Shown one piece after another: positions 9,335-18,736 of a stretch of 64,000 nucleotides of DNA. The DNA is from CAVXTF01 sp963701375. GTDB lineage: Bacteria; Actinomycetota; Acidimicrobiia; Acidimicrobiales; CAVXTF01. The stretch is from contig CAVOZT010000002.1 in assembly GCA_963701375.1 (NCBI GenBank), forward strand, positions 57,866 to 121,865, given 5' to 3'. The translations under genes and the position numbers were made by a program. A model generated the notes under the pieces. It saw nothing but the letters and a program-made list of their open reading frames with translations. It searched no databases and had not been told where the DNA came from. Position 1 is the stretch's first letter. Every line of letters starts with the position of its first letter.

Positions 9335-9874
9335 TCAGACCCGGACCAGTCCGTTCTCCTGCAGGCGCTGTCGTTCTTCGGCGGAGACTCGGACGTTCTG
9401 GGGGGTCACGAGGAAGACTTTGTCGGCGACGCGCTCCATCTTCCCGCCGATCGCGTAGGCGACACCGCTGCAGAAATCGATTATCCGGCGCATCAGGTCG
9501 CGGTCAGCGAGCTGAAGGTTGACGATCACGGGTTGGCTCCCGACGAGCTTGTCGGCGATCGTCTTGCCGTCGGTGAACTCGGTCGGCGCCACGACGTGGA
9601 CCCGAGCGCCCTGGCCGGAGTCCGAGGGGACCGGTCGCACGACAGAAGTGCGGGACGTCACGATGCCGGGAGTCGACCCGATCTCATCGCGAGTGAGCGT
9701 GCGAATCGTCGCGCTCGGCGTCAGGACGGGTGGCTCTTCTGGCTCTTCTACTTGGACCCGGGTGCTCTGCCTCGTCGGCTGGGGAGCCCAAGGCTCGTAC
9801 CCGTCGGCCTCGTCGTACTCGTCGTCGACAAGCCCGAGGTAGACCATCGTCTTCTTGAATAGACCAGACGCCAT
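9335..9874 (-). CDS. sepF: Cell division protein SepF
   Basis: A 179-residue FtsZ membrane anchor, the expected substitute for FtsA, which is absent from this cluster. The amphipathic N-terminal start MASGLFKKTMVYLGL is the membrane-binding motif. An acidic Pro-rich linker follows, and the SepF core spans about 90-170, including VIVNLQLADRDLMRRIIDF and VFLVTP. The ATG at 9874 is chosen over an upstream in-frame codon because a GGAGGCGAG ribosome-binding site lies just before it. It stands between yggS and yggT, as in most Gram-positive dcw clusters. Confidence 0.93.
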   Translation of the reverse strand: MASGLFKKTMVYLGLVDDEYDEADGYEPWAPQPTRQSTRVQVEEPEEPPVLTPSATIRTLTRDEIGSTPGIVTSRTSVVRPVPSDSGQGARVHVVAPTEFTDGKTIADKLVGSQPVIVNLQLADRDLMRRIIDFCSGVAYAIGGKMERVADKVFLVTPQNVRVSAEERQRLQENGLVRV

Positions 9875-9979
9875 CTCGCCTCCCGGGAAACAGCGTATCG
9901 GCTCAGGCCAGGTGACGGGGGGAACCCTGCCTGGGACCCTGCCTGAGACCGAGGCCGGCACCGCCTCGGGACCGCTCCG

Positions 9980-10687
9980 CTATGAACGGGGCCCGAACAG
10001 GCCCCTCCCCACACGCAACATGGTCGATCCCGCGCGCAGCGCGATATCCAGATCGTCCGACATCCCCATCGAGAGCTCGTCGAGACCGAGGCCGCCGGCC
10101 AACGCCGCCACCAACTCGAATCCCTCTCTCACGGCCGAGGACGGCCCGGGTGGCCCGACGGTCATGAGCCCCCTCACGGCTAGACCTGCGTCGCGGGCAG
10201 TCGCCACCAGGCCCGGCGTCTCCTCCGGCGCGCACCCGTTGCGGCCCGGCAGGCCCGTCGTCTCTACCTGTACGAACACCTGCGCTCCCGGTGCGTAGCG
10301 GGCGAGGCTCGTAACCTCTTCGCCCCTCGACAACGTCTGCCAGCAGCCGACGACCGAAGCGAGCATCTTCGTCTTCCGCCTCTGGATCGCTCCGAGCATG
10401 TGCCAGACGAGATCACTCCCTTCTTGTGTCCCCTGTTGCGTCCCTTGTTGCGACGACGCTTTGGCGACGAGCTCGTCGGCATAGTTCTCGCCGACATCTC
10501 GCAGCCCGACCGCGAACGCGGCTGCTGGTGCGGTTTCGTCGAACCCCTTGGTAACGGCCACGATGCGGACCTCTGCGGGGTCGCGCCCTGCGCTCTTCAC
10601 CTTTCGATGGAGTTCCGCGAGCCGTTCGGCTACCACTTCCGCCGGAGGCGCAGAGAGTCTGGGCCCACGTCCAGCGGTCTCGCCCAC
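9980..10687 (-). CDS. YggS/PLPBP family pyridoxal phosphate homeostasis protein
   Basis: A 235-residue fold-type III PLP-binding protein. The PLP Lys lies in VTKGF near residue 47. DVGENYADELVAKA, WHMLGAIQRRKTKML and LSMGMSDDLDIALRAG follow, all characteristic of the family. These proteins maintain vitamin B6 and amino-acid balance without a classical enzymatic activity. The GTG at 10687 starts one base after the pgeF stop codon, which indicates translational coupling. The spacer TQQGTQEGS after ASSQQG is a small in-frame repeat. Confidence 0.9.
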   Translation of the reverse strand: MGETAGRGPRLSAPPAEVVAERLAELHRKVKSAGRDPAEVRIVAVTKGFDETAPAAAFAVGLRDVGENYADELVAKASSQQGTQQGTQEGSDLVWHMLGAIQRRKTKMLASVVGCWQTLSRGEEVTSLARYAPGAQVFVQVETTGLPGRNGCAPEETPGLVATARDAGLAVRGLMTVGPPGPSSAVREGFELVAALAGGLGLDELSMGMSDDLDIALRAGSTMLRVGRGLFGPRS

Positions 10688-10688
10688 G

Positions 10689-11396
10689 TCAGCCCACTTG
10701 CCACACGTAGAGGGCCTGACGCGCCGTGTCGCCGCGCGCTCGAGCCGAGTACCACCCGGGAGAGCACGAGGTGCACACGACGTGGTCCACGTCCACTCGC
10801 ACCCCGGCCGACTCGAGTGCCTGACGGGCGGCTGCACGGATGTCGAGCGCGGGGCGTCCGTTCGTCGTCGTCGCTGCCGCCCGGGAACCAAGCACACGCG
10901 TCACCCGCTCCAATTCGTCGGGAGAGAACTCGTAGCAGCACGGTCCGATGCACGGGCCAAGACCCGCGACCAGCGTCGAGGCGCCGGCTTGTAGCGCGGC
11001 AGACGCGGCGTTGCCCACGACTCCCGCAACGAGGCCGCGCCAACCCGCGTGGACGGCCACGCGCACGCCTTCAGGCGAACCGATCGCGATGGGAAGACAG
11101 TCGGCGACGAGAACCACGGGGCACGCTGTCCGGTCGGTCGCGAGCCCCGCGTCCCCTTCACGAAGACCGACTCCCGCACCGTACGGTTCACACCCACCCG
11201 AGCCGACTATCACGACGTTGCTTCCGTGCACCTGTCGCAGCCCGGCTACCGACACATCCGCGGGAACTTCGAGAGGAGCGGGCCTTTTCTCTTCTACGAC
11301 CGGCCTTTGGTCGCCATGAGCGGCACCGGTCCAGAAAGCGGCGACGGGTGTGCCCGCTAGACGAAATGGGCCCGCCGCATTCGCGTCAGTCGGCAC
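10689..11396 (-). CDS. pgeF: Peptidoglycan editing factor PgeF (YfiH/YlmD laccase-domain protein)
   Basis: A 235-residue Cu-oxidase_4 (DUF152) protein. The metal-site motifs are visible: LRQVHGSNV near residue 54, the Cys of VLVADCLPIA, HAGWRG and GPCIGPCCYEF. Family members have been described as multicopper polyphenol oxidases, as purine nucleoside phosphorylases and as editing factors that stop misincorporation into peptidoglycan precursors. The dcw location favours the last role. It lies between ftsZ and yggS, an order common in Gram-positive bacteria. Confidence 0.9.
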   Translation of the reverse strand: MPTDANAAGPFRLAGTPVAAFWTGAAHGDQRPVVEEKRPAPLEVPADVSVAGLRQVHGSNVVIVGSGGCEPYGAGVGLREGDAGLATDRTACPVVLVADCLPIAIGSPEGVRVAVHAGWRGLVAGVVGNAASAALQAGASTLVAGLGPCIGPCCYEFSPDELERVTRVLGSRAAATTTNGRPALDIRAAARQALESAGVRVDVDHVVCTSCSPGWYSARARGDTARQALYVWQVG

Positions 11397-11442
11397 GCGG
11401 CCCTGGACTGGTTCGCCTCGATCTTCGACGGCTTCGCCCGTC

Positions 11443-12567
11443 CTACTTGAGGAACGAAGGGACGTCGAACTCGTCGTCCCCGAGGTCGAGCTCCTCGTCG
11501 TCAGGCTTGGCGAAGATGTCCTCGCGGACCTGGTCCATTCCGAGCACGACGCTCCGCCCGTCGGAGCCAGAAGCTCCGCGTCCCTGCGATCCCGACAACC
11601 CGGGTCTGCCTTCCTCCCAGCGCTCGAAGCCGGCCGCGATGACGGTCACTCTGACGTCGTCGGCCATTGCCTCGTCGATCACTGTCCCGAAGATGATGTT
11701 GGCGTCGGGGTGCGCGACACCGTGGATGATCTCCATCGCCTCGTTCACTTCGAACAGACCTAGCTCGGGGCCGCCGGCGATGTTGACGAGGATCCCCCTC
11801 GCTCCCTCGATGGAATTCTCGAGAAGTGGTGAGGTTATTGCGCCCCTTGCGGCGTTCACCGCACGCCCGTCTCCGGTCGCCGTTCCGATTCCCATGATCG
11901 CGGTACCGGAGCTGTCGAGGACCATCCGGACGTCCGCGAAGTCGGTGTTGATCTGGCCCGGGATGGTTATGAGGTCGGTTATCCCCTGCACACCCTGGAG
12001 CAGAACCTCGTCGGCGAGCTTGAACGCGTTCATCATCGACATCCGCTCGTTCGACACGGACAGAAGCCGGTCGTTCGGGATGATGATGATGGCGTCGACT
12101 TTCTCCTTCAGCTGTTGGATGCCCTGCTCCGCCTGGACCGACCGCCTGCGTCCCTCGAACGTGAACGGGCGGGTCACCACTCCGATCGTCAGCGCACCGA
12201 GGCTCTTCGCGATCTCCGCAACGACTGGGGCCGCCCCGGTGCCGGTGCCTCCACCCTTGCCGGCGGTGATGAACACCATGTCGGCTCCGCGCAGCGCCTC
12301 TTCTATGTCGGCACGGTGCTCCTCGGCGGCCGCCCTCCCGACGAGAGGGTCGCTTCCGGCCCCTAGACCCTTCGTCAGCTGGCGGCCTATATCGAGCTTC
12401 AAATCGGCATCGCTCATCAAGAGCGCCTGCGCGTCCGTGTTGGCGGCGATGAACTCGACGCCTTTCAGGCCGGCCTCGATCATGCGGTTGACCGCGTTGA
12501 CGCCGCCACCCCCGACGCCGACGACCTTGATCACCGCGAAGTAGTTGCTCTCTATTGGACCGGTCAT
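11443..12567 (-). CDS. ftsZ: Cell division protein FtsZ
   Basis: A tubulin-like GTPase that forms the division ring. In the 374-residue product the nucleotide loop GGGTGTG is at 105-111 and the T7 loop with NTDFADV lies near 204-214. The C-terminal peptide DDEFDVPSFLK is the binding site for SepF and other partners. The ATG at 12567 has a good GGAG site (GAGGAGTGTC) upstream. The protein is about as long as other actinobacterial FtsZ proteins. No ftsA gene precedes it; ftsQ does, 278 bp away, leaving room for an internal promoter. Confidence 0.97.
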   Translation of the reverse strand: MTGPIESNYFAVIKVVGVGGGGVNAVNRMIEAGLKGVEFIAANTDAQALLMSDADLKLDIGRQLTKGLGAGSDPLVGRAAAEEHRADIEEALRGADMVFITAGKGGGTGTGAAPVVAEIAKSLGALTIGVVTRPFTFEGRRRSVQAEQGIQQLKEKVDAIIIIPNDRLLSVSNERMSMMNAFKLADEVLLQGVQGITDLITIPGQINTDFADVRMVLDSSGTAIMGIGTATGDGRAVNAARGAITSPLLENSIEGARGILVNIAGGPELGLFEVNEAMEIIHGVAHPDANIIFGTVIDEAMADDVRVTVIAAGFERWEEGRPGLSGSQGRGASGSDGRSVVLGMDQVREDIFAKPDDEELDLGDDEFDVPSFLK

Positions 12568-12845
12568 TGACACTCCTCGTCCGGACGCCAGCTCCGGGTG
12601 CGGACGGAACCTCGAACGGCACACTGGAACAGGTGCGCCAGGATCCACCGCGGCTCTCTCACCCTCGACCAGACCTCGAGCCATTTTCCCCGGGTGAAGG
12701 CCTGCTCACCCTAGGGCTGAGTTCGGGAACGGTCAAGAAGCGATGCAGGTCCATCAGATCCATCAGATCCACCAGAAGCAGTTCATCACGTTTGGCAACT
12801 CGCAGTCGGTGTTGTTGTCGGTGCCATCAACAGACTCAGCGGGCA
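12568..12845 (-). other. ftsQ-ftsZ intergenic region with 9-bp tandem repeat
   Basis: A 278-bp gap in an otherwise tightly packed operon, where actinobacteria often have separate ftsZ promoters. It contains a perfect 6-bp inverted repeat (GGGTGA at 12692-12697, TCACCC at 12706-12711). It also has about three copies of a CCATCAGAT-like 9-mer at 12751-12777. No open reading frame looks coding. Confidence 0.45.
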
Positions 12846-13677
12846 TCAACTGACTCCACGGGCGGTCGGGGGCACACCCGTCGATGGGGTCGGCGGTCCG
12901 ACCGTCGGCTCGGTAGGGACGCTCACGTCGACCACGTCTCCGTTCGCGAGAGGTGCGGCAGCGACGACGCTCGCGAGAGCTTCGTATTTCGCTTGCAGCC
13001 CGGTCGGTGTCCCGACGAGCGCCGTCACGCCTCCGGTCAATCCGAGAGTCACCAGATCACCTTCACTTACAACCACCGACCGAACCCGCTCCGCGAGCAG
13101 AGGGGGCATCGATGCAGCAATCTGGACTCCCGCTTCGTCGATCGGCGGCAGGTCGGACGCCGGCGCTCCTGGAGGGAGAGGAACGCTCAAAGCAAGCATC
13201 CCCGCTGGTCGCGACGCTTGATAGGCGAGCACACGTCCGGTGACGTCTATCAATGCCCAAGCCCTCGGTCCCGGCGAACCCGACTCGACCGCGGCCAGCG
13301 CCGTTCGCTCGGTCACCGTTACCGTCACCGAGTCCGGCCAGTGCTTAGTGAGGAATGCGCTCTTCACCCACGGAAGGGCTTCTATGTGCGCGTCGACTAC
13401 CGCTGCGTTTATGTCCACGAGCGGCGTCCGACTCGTCAGCCCGGATGAGCGCGAGCACCTCGGCGACCGGCGTGTGCACGGCACCCATGACGTTCATGTG
13501 CCGGGCGCCGAAGAGACTGGAGTGGATCGCCGCGAACCCTCCTGACGCGATCGCACAAACAGCAAGGACCCCGATCACGACGCGGAGCCTCTTGCGTCCC
13601 TGCTCACGCGTCACCGCCACCCGGCGCATCCACATTCTCGGGTCTACTGCTGGGCTTCCAGGCGCTGCGGAGGTCAC
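12846..13677 (-). CDS. ftsQ: Cell division protein FtsQ (one-base frameshift in this sequence)
   Basis: A bitopic divisome protein. The N-terminal frame gives a basic cytoplasmic start, a membrane helix near residues 31-50 (LRVVIGVLAVCAIASGGF) and the start of the POTRA domain. After a break near 13444-13450 the next frame continues with SGLTSRTPLVDINAA, the rest of POTRA and the beta domain with HWPDSVTVTVTER. Removing one base gives a 276-residue FtsQ. The GTG start overlaps the murB stop as GTGA. The Pro/Thr-rich C-terminal end is normal for the family. Confidence 0.85.
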
Positions 13678-14780
13678 GTGCTGTCTCCGAACTCTCGACC
13701 TTTGCTCGAGGTTGAGGCCGCGGTCGACGGTGCCCCCTGGGCAGGCGCCTCGTGAGATGACGGACCATGCAAATCTGAACCTCTAGTCGAGCTTGAGGCA
13801 TGAATCCTCGGAAGCGGGGTGTCGGAGAAGCCCACCATGACCAGCTCAGGGACGAGGTCAACCCCCTCTTTCTCTGCGACGAGCGCACGGACCCGGTCGA
13901 TCAGGGCCTTGACGTCGTCGGCGGAGCCTTGCTTGTCGGCCTGGAAGAAGTTGGCGTGTTTCTCCGACACTGACGCAGTACCGACCCGCAATCCCTTCAG
14001 GCCCGCCGAGTCGATGAGTCTGCCTGCGGAGTCCCCCGGAGGGTTCGTGAACACCGAGCCCGCGTTCAGTCCCCCGGGCTGGTTCGCCACCCGCCAGCGC
14101 ACGACGTCACGGACCCTCCCGAGCGCGACCTCGGGGTCGGAAGCACCGAGTGCGAGCTCGGCTCGGACGACCACGTCTGCAGCACCGATGGCGCTCCTGC
14201 GGTAACCGGTGTCGAGCTCCGCCAGCTCCCGAAGTGTTGCCGATCCAGAAACGAGGTCGAAGATGCGCGCCCGTCTCAAGACGTCGGCCATCTCCGACCC
14301 GTGCCCTCCGGCGTTCATCCGGACAGCTCCGCCTATCGATCCCGGTATCCCCACCGCCCACTCGAACCCGGTCAGACCCGCACCCGCCGTCTCGCGGGCG
14401 AGCGCCTGCAGGCCAACCGCTCCCCCGGCGCGAACAGTCGCTGTCGGCTGGTCGATCTCGACCGCCTCGAACTCCCCGGTGAGAACGATTGCGAGCCCGG
14501 GGAATCCCGCATCTGCGACAAGCATGTTCGAGCCTCTGCCGATCACGAGCACGGGGATCGGGCGGTCAACCGCGGCGAGAGCGTCATGACAAGCTTTGAG
14601 AACGTTCTCATCGCCCACCTCCAAGAGCACCGCTGCCTCCCCGCCCACTCGGTAGGTCGTCCGGGCGCCGAGCGGCGCGTTGCGGATCGCGTCTGGCCCG
14701 ACCGCTTTCGCGATCTCGTCGAGCGAAGCACCGATTTCGTTCGCCGGGCCGCTCGCGCACCTGGAGTGACCCTCGCTCAT
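13674..14780 (-). CDS. murB: UDP-N-acetylenolpyruvoylglucosamine reductase MurB
   Basis: An FAD enzyme that reduces UDP-GlcNAc-enolpyruvate to UDP-MurNAc in the cytoplasm. The 368-residue product shows the FAD-binding motifs GRGSNMLVADAGFPG and GIPGSIGGAVRMNAG. Its substrate-binding NAGSVFTNPP contains the expected catalytic Ser, and the C-terminal SEKHANFF is present. The ATG overlaps the murC stop (ATGA) and its own stop overlaps the ftsQ start (GTGA), so the three genes are translationally coupled. A Ser/Thr-rich tail of about 40 residues after DTPLPRIHA is extra to the family core. Confidence 0.94.
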   Translation of the reverse strand: MSEGHSRCASGPANEIGASLDEIAKAVGPDAIRNAPLGARTTYRVGGEAAVLLEVGDENVLKACHDALAAVDRPIPVLVIGRGSNMLVADAGFPGLAIVLTGEFEAVEIDQPTATVRAGGAVGLQALARETAGAGLTGFEWAVGIPGSIGGAVRMNAGGHGSEMADVLRRARIFDLVSGSATLRELAELDTGYRRSAIGAADVVVRAELALGASDPEVALGRVRDVVRWRVANQPGGLNAGSVFTNPPGDSAGRLIDSAGLKGLRVGTASVSEKHANFFQADKQGSADDVKALIDRVRALVAEKEGVDLVPELVMVGFSDTPLPRIHASSSTRGSDLHGPSSHEAPAQGAPSTAASTSSKGREFGDST

Positions 14781-16202
14781 GACAACGTTGCGCCGATCAA
14801 CTCGTCGGGAAGCGAGGTGAGGTCCCCCGCACCGAGCGTGATACACAGATCTCCCGGGCTCAGCAGATCGGCAACCTTTCTTGCCAGCGATTCGCGGTCA
14901 GGGCAGTACAGCACCGCCAACTCCGGATGCGCCCTCGAGACGGCGTCGGCGATGAGCTTCCCGGTCACGCCGGGGAGAGGATCCTCCCCGGCCGGATAGA
15001 CGTCGGTGATCACCACGGCGTCGGCGTCGCTGAACGAATCGGTGAATTGACCCCAGACAGATGCTGTGCGCGAGTACCGGTGCGGCTGGAACACCGCGAC
15101 GACTCGCCCTTCCGTCGTCGAGCGAGCGGCCCGGAGCACGGCACTCACCTCGGTGGGAAGGTGAGCGTAGTCATCGACGAAGCGCACTCCGCGAGCCTCA
15201 CCGCGGTGCTCGAACCTGCGCGCGACACCCGCAAAGCGCGGCGAAGGCGCGTCCGGCCGCTTCTATCGGAACGCCGAGCCGCAGCGCCGTAACGGCGGCG
15301 ATGGCGGCATTCGATGCAAGGTTCGCGCCGGAAACAGGCAGCGAGAGTCGCCCGAGACGGTTGCCCGCTCGCACCAGGTCGAACGACACGCCGTCACGCC
15401 CTGCTCGCAGATCCTCGATGCGCACGTCGGCGGCCGGCGAGGTGCCGACGAGCTCGGCGCCGTGTCGTCTCCCGACCTCGGAGGCAACCGGATCGTCCGC
15501 GTTCGCGACGACGCCGCTCGACGCCATGGCGCAATACTCGTCGAACGCGGCCACCAAGTTGTCGAATCCCCCGTAGTAGTCCAGGTGGTCGGGCTCGATG
15601 TTCGTAAGCACCGCGATCTCCGGGTCGAGCTTCAAGAACGTCCCGTCACTCTCGTCAGCCTCGACTACGAGCCAGTCCCCGCGATCCCAAACGGCGTTGG
15701 TACCGATCTCGTTCACGTCCCCACCGACCAGAAACGAGGGATGCAACCCGGCCTCGACGAGCACGAGCGCGAGCAGGGTCGTCGTGGTGGTCTTTCCGTG
15801 TGTGCCGGAGACAGCAATCAGACGGCGACTCGAGGAGATCGCAGCCAGCGTCTCGGCTCTCGACGCGACGCGCAGTCCCCTTTCGCGGGCGAGCTTGACC
15901 TCCGGGTTGTCTTCGTGAACCGCTGTCGAGATGCTCAGTATCTCGGCGTCCGTCATGAGTGAGCCGTCGTGGCCGACCTGGACGCGAACACCGGACGCAA
16001 CCAATCGGTCGAGCGCAGGCGACGCCTTCAAGTCGCTTCCCGTCACGCGATGACCCATCGAGGCGAGCACGGACGCGATTGCGCTCATCCCGGCGCCGCC
16101 CACCCCGACCACGTGTATGCGTCGGCTTCCCGACAAGTCGAGAGGCGCGTCTTTTTGGCTACTCGTGCGGCCACTCGTGGCGCCACTCATCCGGCCACTC
16201 AT
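14777..16202 (-). CDS. murC: UDP-N-acetylmuramate--L-alanine ligase MurC (one-base frameshift in this sequence)
   Basis: Adds L-Ala to UDP-MurNAc using ATP. The first frame carries the Rossmann motif GVGGAGMSAIA near 33-43, the ATP loop GTHGKTTTT from 133, and the central domain through NIEPDHLDYY. It breaks near 15236-15240, just after GRAFAA. The next frame continues with FAGVARRFEHRG and the C-terminal ligase domain, including FVDDYAHLPTEV and FQPHRYSRT. One extra C explains the break; the repaired protein has 474 residues. Its ATG overlaps the murG stop (ATGA). The N-terminal 20 residues contain a MSGRMSGATSGR repeat. Confidence 0.92.
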
Positions 16203-17398
16203 GCGGCACGGTCCCTGGCTTGGTCCCTGCCACGTCCCTTGGCCCTGGTTCGGCGCCCACCCGGTCGCCTGGCGTGCTGGATGGCGAGCGCAGCGACGGC
16301 CTCGGCGGCATCAGGCCTCCCGAGTCGTTGCGCTGCCTCGGCCATGCCCGCCAGCCGGTCCGGGTCCTCGAGAAGTCGGTCGAGCTCTTCTTCGAGCCGC
16401 CCCGCGTCGAACGCTTCGTCTTGGACGACGATTGCTGCTCCGCTGGTTTCGAGCACACGGGCGTTGGCGTTCTGGTGGTCGCCCGGCGCACCCGGAAGTG
16501 GCACGAGGATCGAAGGGGTGCCCGTGACGGTGAGCTCGGCCACGGTGTTGGCGCCCGCACGGCAAACCGCTACGTCTGCGGCGGCGTAGACAAGCTCCAT
16601 GTGCTCCTGGTACGGCACCTGGACGTACGACATCATTCCCGAGGTCAGCTCGGCCGCTTTAGCGGCGGCCCAGTCAGCGTTGCGGGTCCCCACGACGTGG
16701 TAGACCGCCAGGTCGCCGCGGCCGGACCAGCGACCGGCCATACCGAGCACCGCCTCGTTGAGGCGGCTCGCACCGAGCGAACCGCCGAACGCGGCAACGA
16801 CGCGGCCAGACGTAGGAAGACCGAGACGTCGTCTTGCGCAGTTCCTCGCTCCCGCACGGTCGGGCTGGGCGATCAGGGCAGCCACCTCCGGCCGGACCGG
16901 GGCGCCGGTCACGACCGCTCTCTCGAGCTCAGTACCCGGGTACGCGACTGCCGATGCGCGTGCGAACCTCGCGAGCAACCTATTCGCAGCTCCCGGAACG
17001 GCGTCGATGTTCACGACGACGACCGGAACTCCGAAGACGACAGCGGCAATGGTCGGAGCGACGCTCGCGTACCCACCGACGGCAACCACAACCGACGGGC
17101 GCCTTCTCGCGACCAGCACGAGCGATGCTGCGAAAGCGGCCACAAGTCCACCTAGTGCCATCACGTTCGACGCCGTCGCTTTCGCAGAGCGGCTCCGTTT
17201 GAAGCCACGTCCACCGAGGAGCGTCACAGGCAGCTCGACCCCAGACAGAAGACTCGAATCGAGTCCCCGTCGTGAGCCGACGAGCTCTACCGAACCGGCT
17301 TCTCTACCTACGAGAAGCGCGCGGGCGACCGCGAGAGCCGGCACCGTATGGCCTGCGGTCCCGCCTCCGGTGACGAGCGCGAAGCGTCGCCCGGTCAC
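16199..17398 (-). CDS. murG: UDP-GlcNAc:lipid I GlcNAc transferase MurG
   Basis: A GT28 glycosyltransferase that converts lipid I to lipid II at the inner face of the membrane. The 399-residue product begins with the GGGTAGH loop at about residues 10-16. VVAVGGYASVAPTIAA and GSLGASRLNE follow. The donor-site stretch CRAGANTVAELTVTG leads to PLPGAPGDHQNANA, equivalent to the usual P.P.AA.DHQ.NA motif. The GTG start at 17398 overlaps the ftsW stop (GTGA), and the gene ends overlapping the murC start (ATGA). A basic 20-residue C-terminal tail is additional. Confidence 0.95.
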   Translation of the reverse strand: MTGRRFALVTGGGTAGHTVPALAVARALLVGREAGSVELVGSRRGLDSSLLSGVELPVTLLGGRGFKRSRSAKATASNVMALGGLVAAFAASLVLVARRRPSVVVAVGGYASVAPTIAAVVFGVPVVVVNIDAVPGAANRLLARFARASAVAYPGTELERAVVTGAPVRPEVAALIAQPDRAGARNCARRRLGLPTSGRVVAAFGGSLGASRLNEAVLGMAGRWSGRGDLAVYHVVGTRNADWAAAKAAELTSGMMSYVQVPYQEHMELVYAAADVAVCRAGANTVAELTVTGTPSILVPLPGAPGDHQNANARVLETSGAAIVVQDEAFDAGRLEEELDRLLEDPDRLAGMAEAAQRLGRPDAAEAVAALAIQHARRPGGRRTRAKGRGRDQARDRAA

Positions 17399-18681
17399 GG
17401 CACACGACGCGTTGCCGGCGACGCACGCAGCGAAATGTGCGGTGCCTTCGACGCGCGCGTGGCCTGTAGGCGCTGCCGTTGTCCTTCCCGCGACCCTTGC
17501 GCGGCGATGTTCACGAGAATGCCGGCAGCCGCAAGCGTTATCACGAGGGACGAACCGCCGAAGGAGACGAACGGGAGCGGGATCCCCGTCACGGGCAGAA
17601 CGTCTATGACCGCTCCTACGTTGATGATCGCCTGGCTCACGATCCAGAACGTGATCCCGACGGCGAGCAACGCCGCGAAGCGATCCGGAGCATCTCGGGC
17701 TGCACGGAGACCGAGCCACCCGAGGCACAAGAACAGACCGAGAACGACGAGCGCACCGATGAGTCCGGTCTCTTCACCTATCACCGAGAAGATGAAGTCG
17801 GTGTGCGGATTCGGGAGAAGCCCCCACTTCTCGCGCCCTGCTCCGAGCCCGAGTCCGTAGAGTCGACCCGATCCGATCCCGACCAACGACTGGACTACCT
17901 GGTAGCCGGTGCCGCTCGAATGAGCGAACGGGTTTATGAACGACAGCAGACGGTCGCGTCTGTACGGCTCGGCGATCCCAGCGATGACACAGATGACCGC
18001 CACGCTGCCGACCGTCTTTGCGATCGGACGGAGGGGCACGCCCGCAGCGAAGAACAAGCTGAACGTGATGCAGGTGACGACGATGGCGGTCCCCATGTCG
18101 GGCTGCGTGATGAGGAGAGCACAGGCGACTGCGAGCCAACTAAGCAGCGGGAGCACGACCGACCGGGACCGCGCCAGCAAGTTCGAACGACGGGTGAGCA
18201 GATCCGCGCCGAAGACGCATATGGCGAGCTTCATCAGCTCGGAAGGCTGCAGACGCAACTGTCCGATCCCGATCCAGCGGCTCGATCCTCCAGCGTTCAA
18301 CCCGATACCCGGGACGAGCACGAGGACACAAAGGACGTAGGCGAGCGCTCCGAGCGGCAGGCGAAGCCCGCGCCAGTGCCGGTAGTCGAACCTCGCGGTC
18401 ACCAGGAATGCGGTGATCCCGATCCCCATCCAGAGCGCCTGACGTTCGAAGATCGTCCAGACCGATCCGTCCTGACTGAGTGAAGTCCATGCCGACGCCG
18501 AGAGCACCATGACCAGCCCGACGCCGCACAGTGCCAGCACGACGAACACGAGCGCGCTTTGCGTCGGAATGACCTTCGAACCGCTGTCACCGATCAGACG
18601 CTCCGGAGTGTCCGCATCGCCGCCCACCACCGCCAAGCGCGGTCTTTCCCGCGCTCTATCGCGCGCCGCCTCCGCGTGCAT
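17395..18681 (-). CDS. ftsW: SEDS peptidoglycan polymerase FtsW
   Basis: A polytopic membrane protein of about 428 residues with some ten hydrophobic segments. It polymerises lipid II glycans with FtsI at the septum. The SEDS signatures are present: LNAGGSSRWIGIG, LRLQPSELMKLA, TQPDMGTA, the long loop containing NPHTDFIFSVIGEETG, and LPFVSFGGSSL near the end. The start is uncertain: the ATG at 18681 leaves 55 bp after mraY, while an in-frame TTG at 18735 begins one base past the mraY stop. No murD gene lies between mraY and ftsW. Confidence 0.93.
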   Translation of the reverse strand: MHAEAARDRARERPRLAVVGGDADTPERLIGDSGSKVIPTQSALVFVVLALCGVGLVMVLSASAWTSLSQDGSVWTIFERQALWMGIGITAFLVTARFDYRHWRGLRLPLGALAYVLCVLVLVPGIGLNAGGSSRWIGIGQLRLQPSELMKLAICVFGADLLTRRSNLLARSRSVVLPLLSWLAVACALLITQPDMGTAIVVTCITFSLFFAAGVPLRPIAKTVGSVAVICVIAGIAEPYRRDRLLSFINPFAHSSGTGYQVVQSLVGIGSGRLYGLGLGAGREKWGLLPNPHTDFIFSVIGEETGLIGALVVLGLFLCLGWLGLRAARDAPDRFAALLAVGITFWIVSQAIINVGAVIDVLPVTGIPLPFVSFGGSSLVITLAAAGILVNIAAQGSREGQRQRLQATRASKAPHISLRASPATRRVP

Positions 18682-18736
18682 CCCTCCAGCTTCTCTCACC
18701 GTGACGCGCGGGCGGGGGATCTTCGCACCCGGCAAC

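Noticed and set aside
10400..12544. A 714-codon plus-strand open frame across yggS, pgeF and ftsZ
   Set aside because: It is antisense to three clear genes, has Arg/Ser/Pro-skewed composition typical of high-GC shadow frames, and shows no domain signature.
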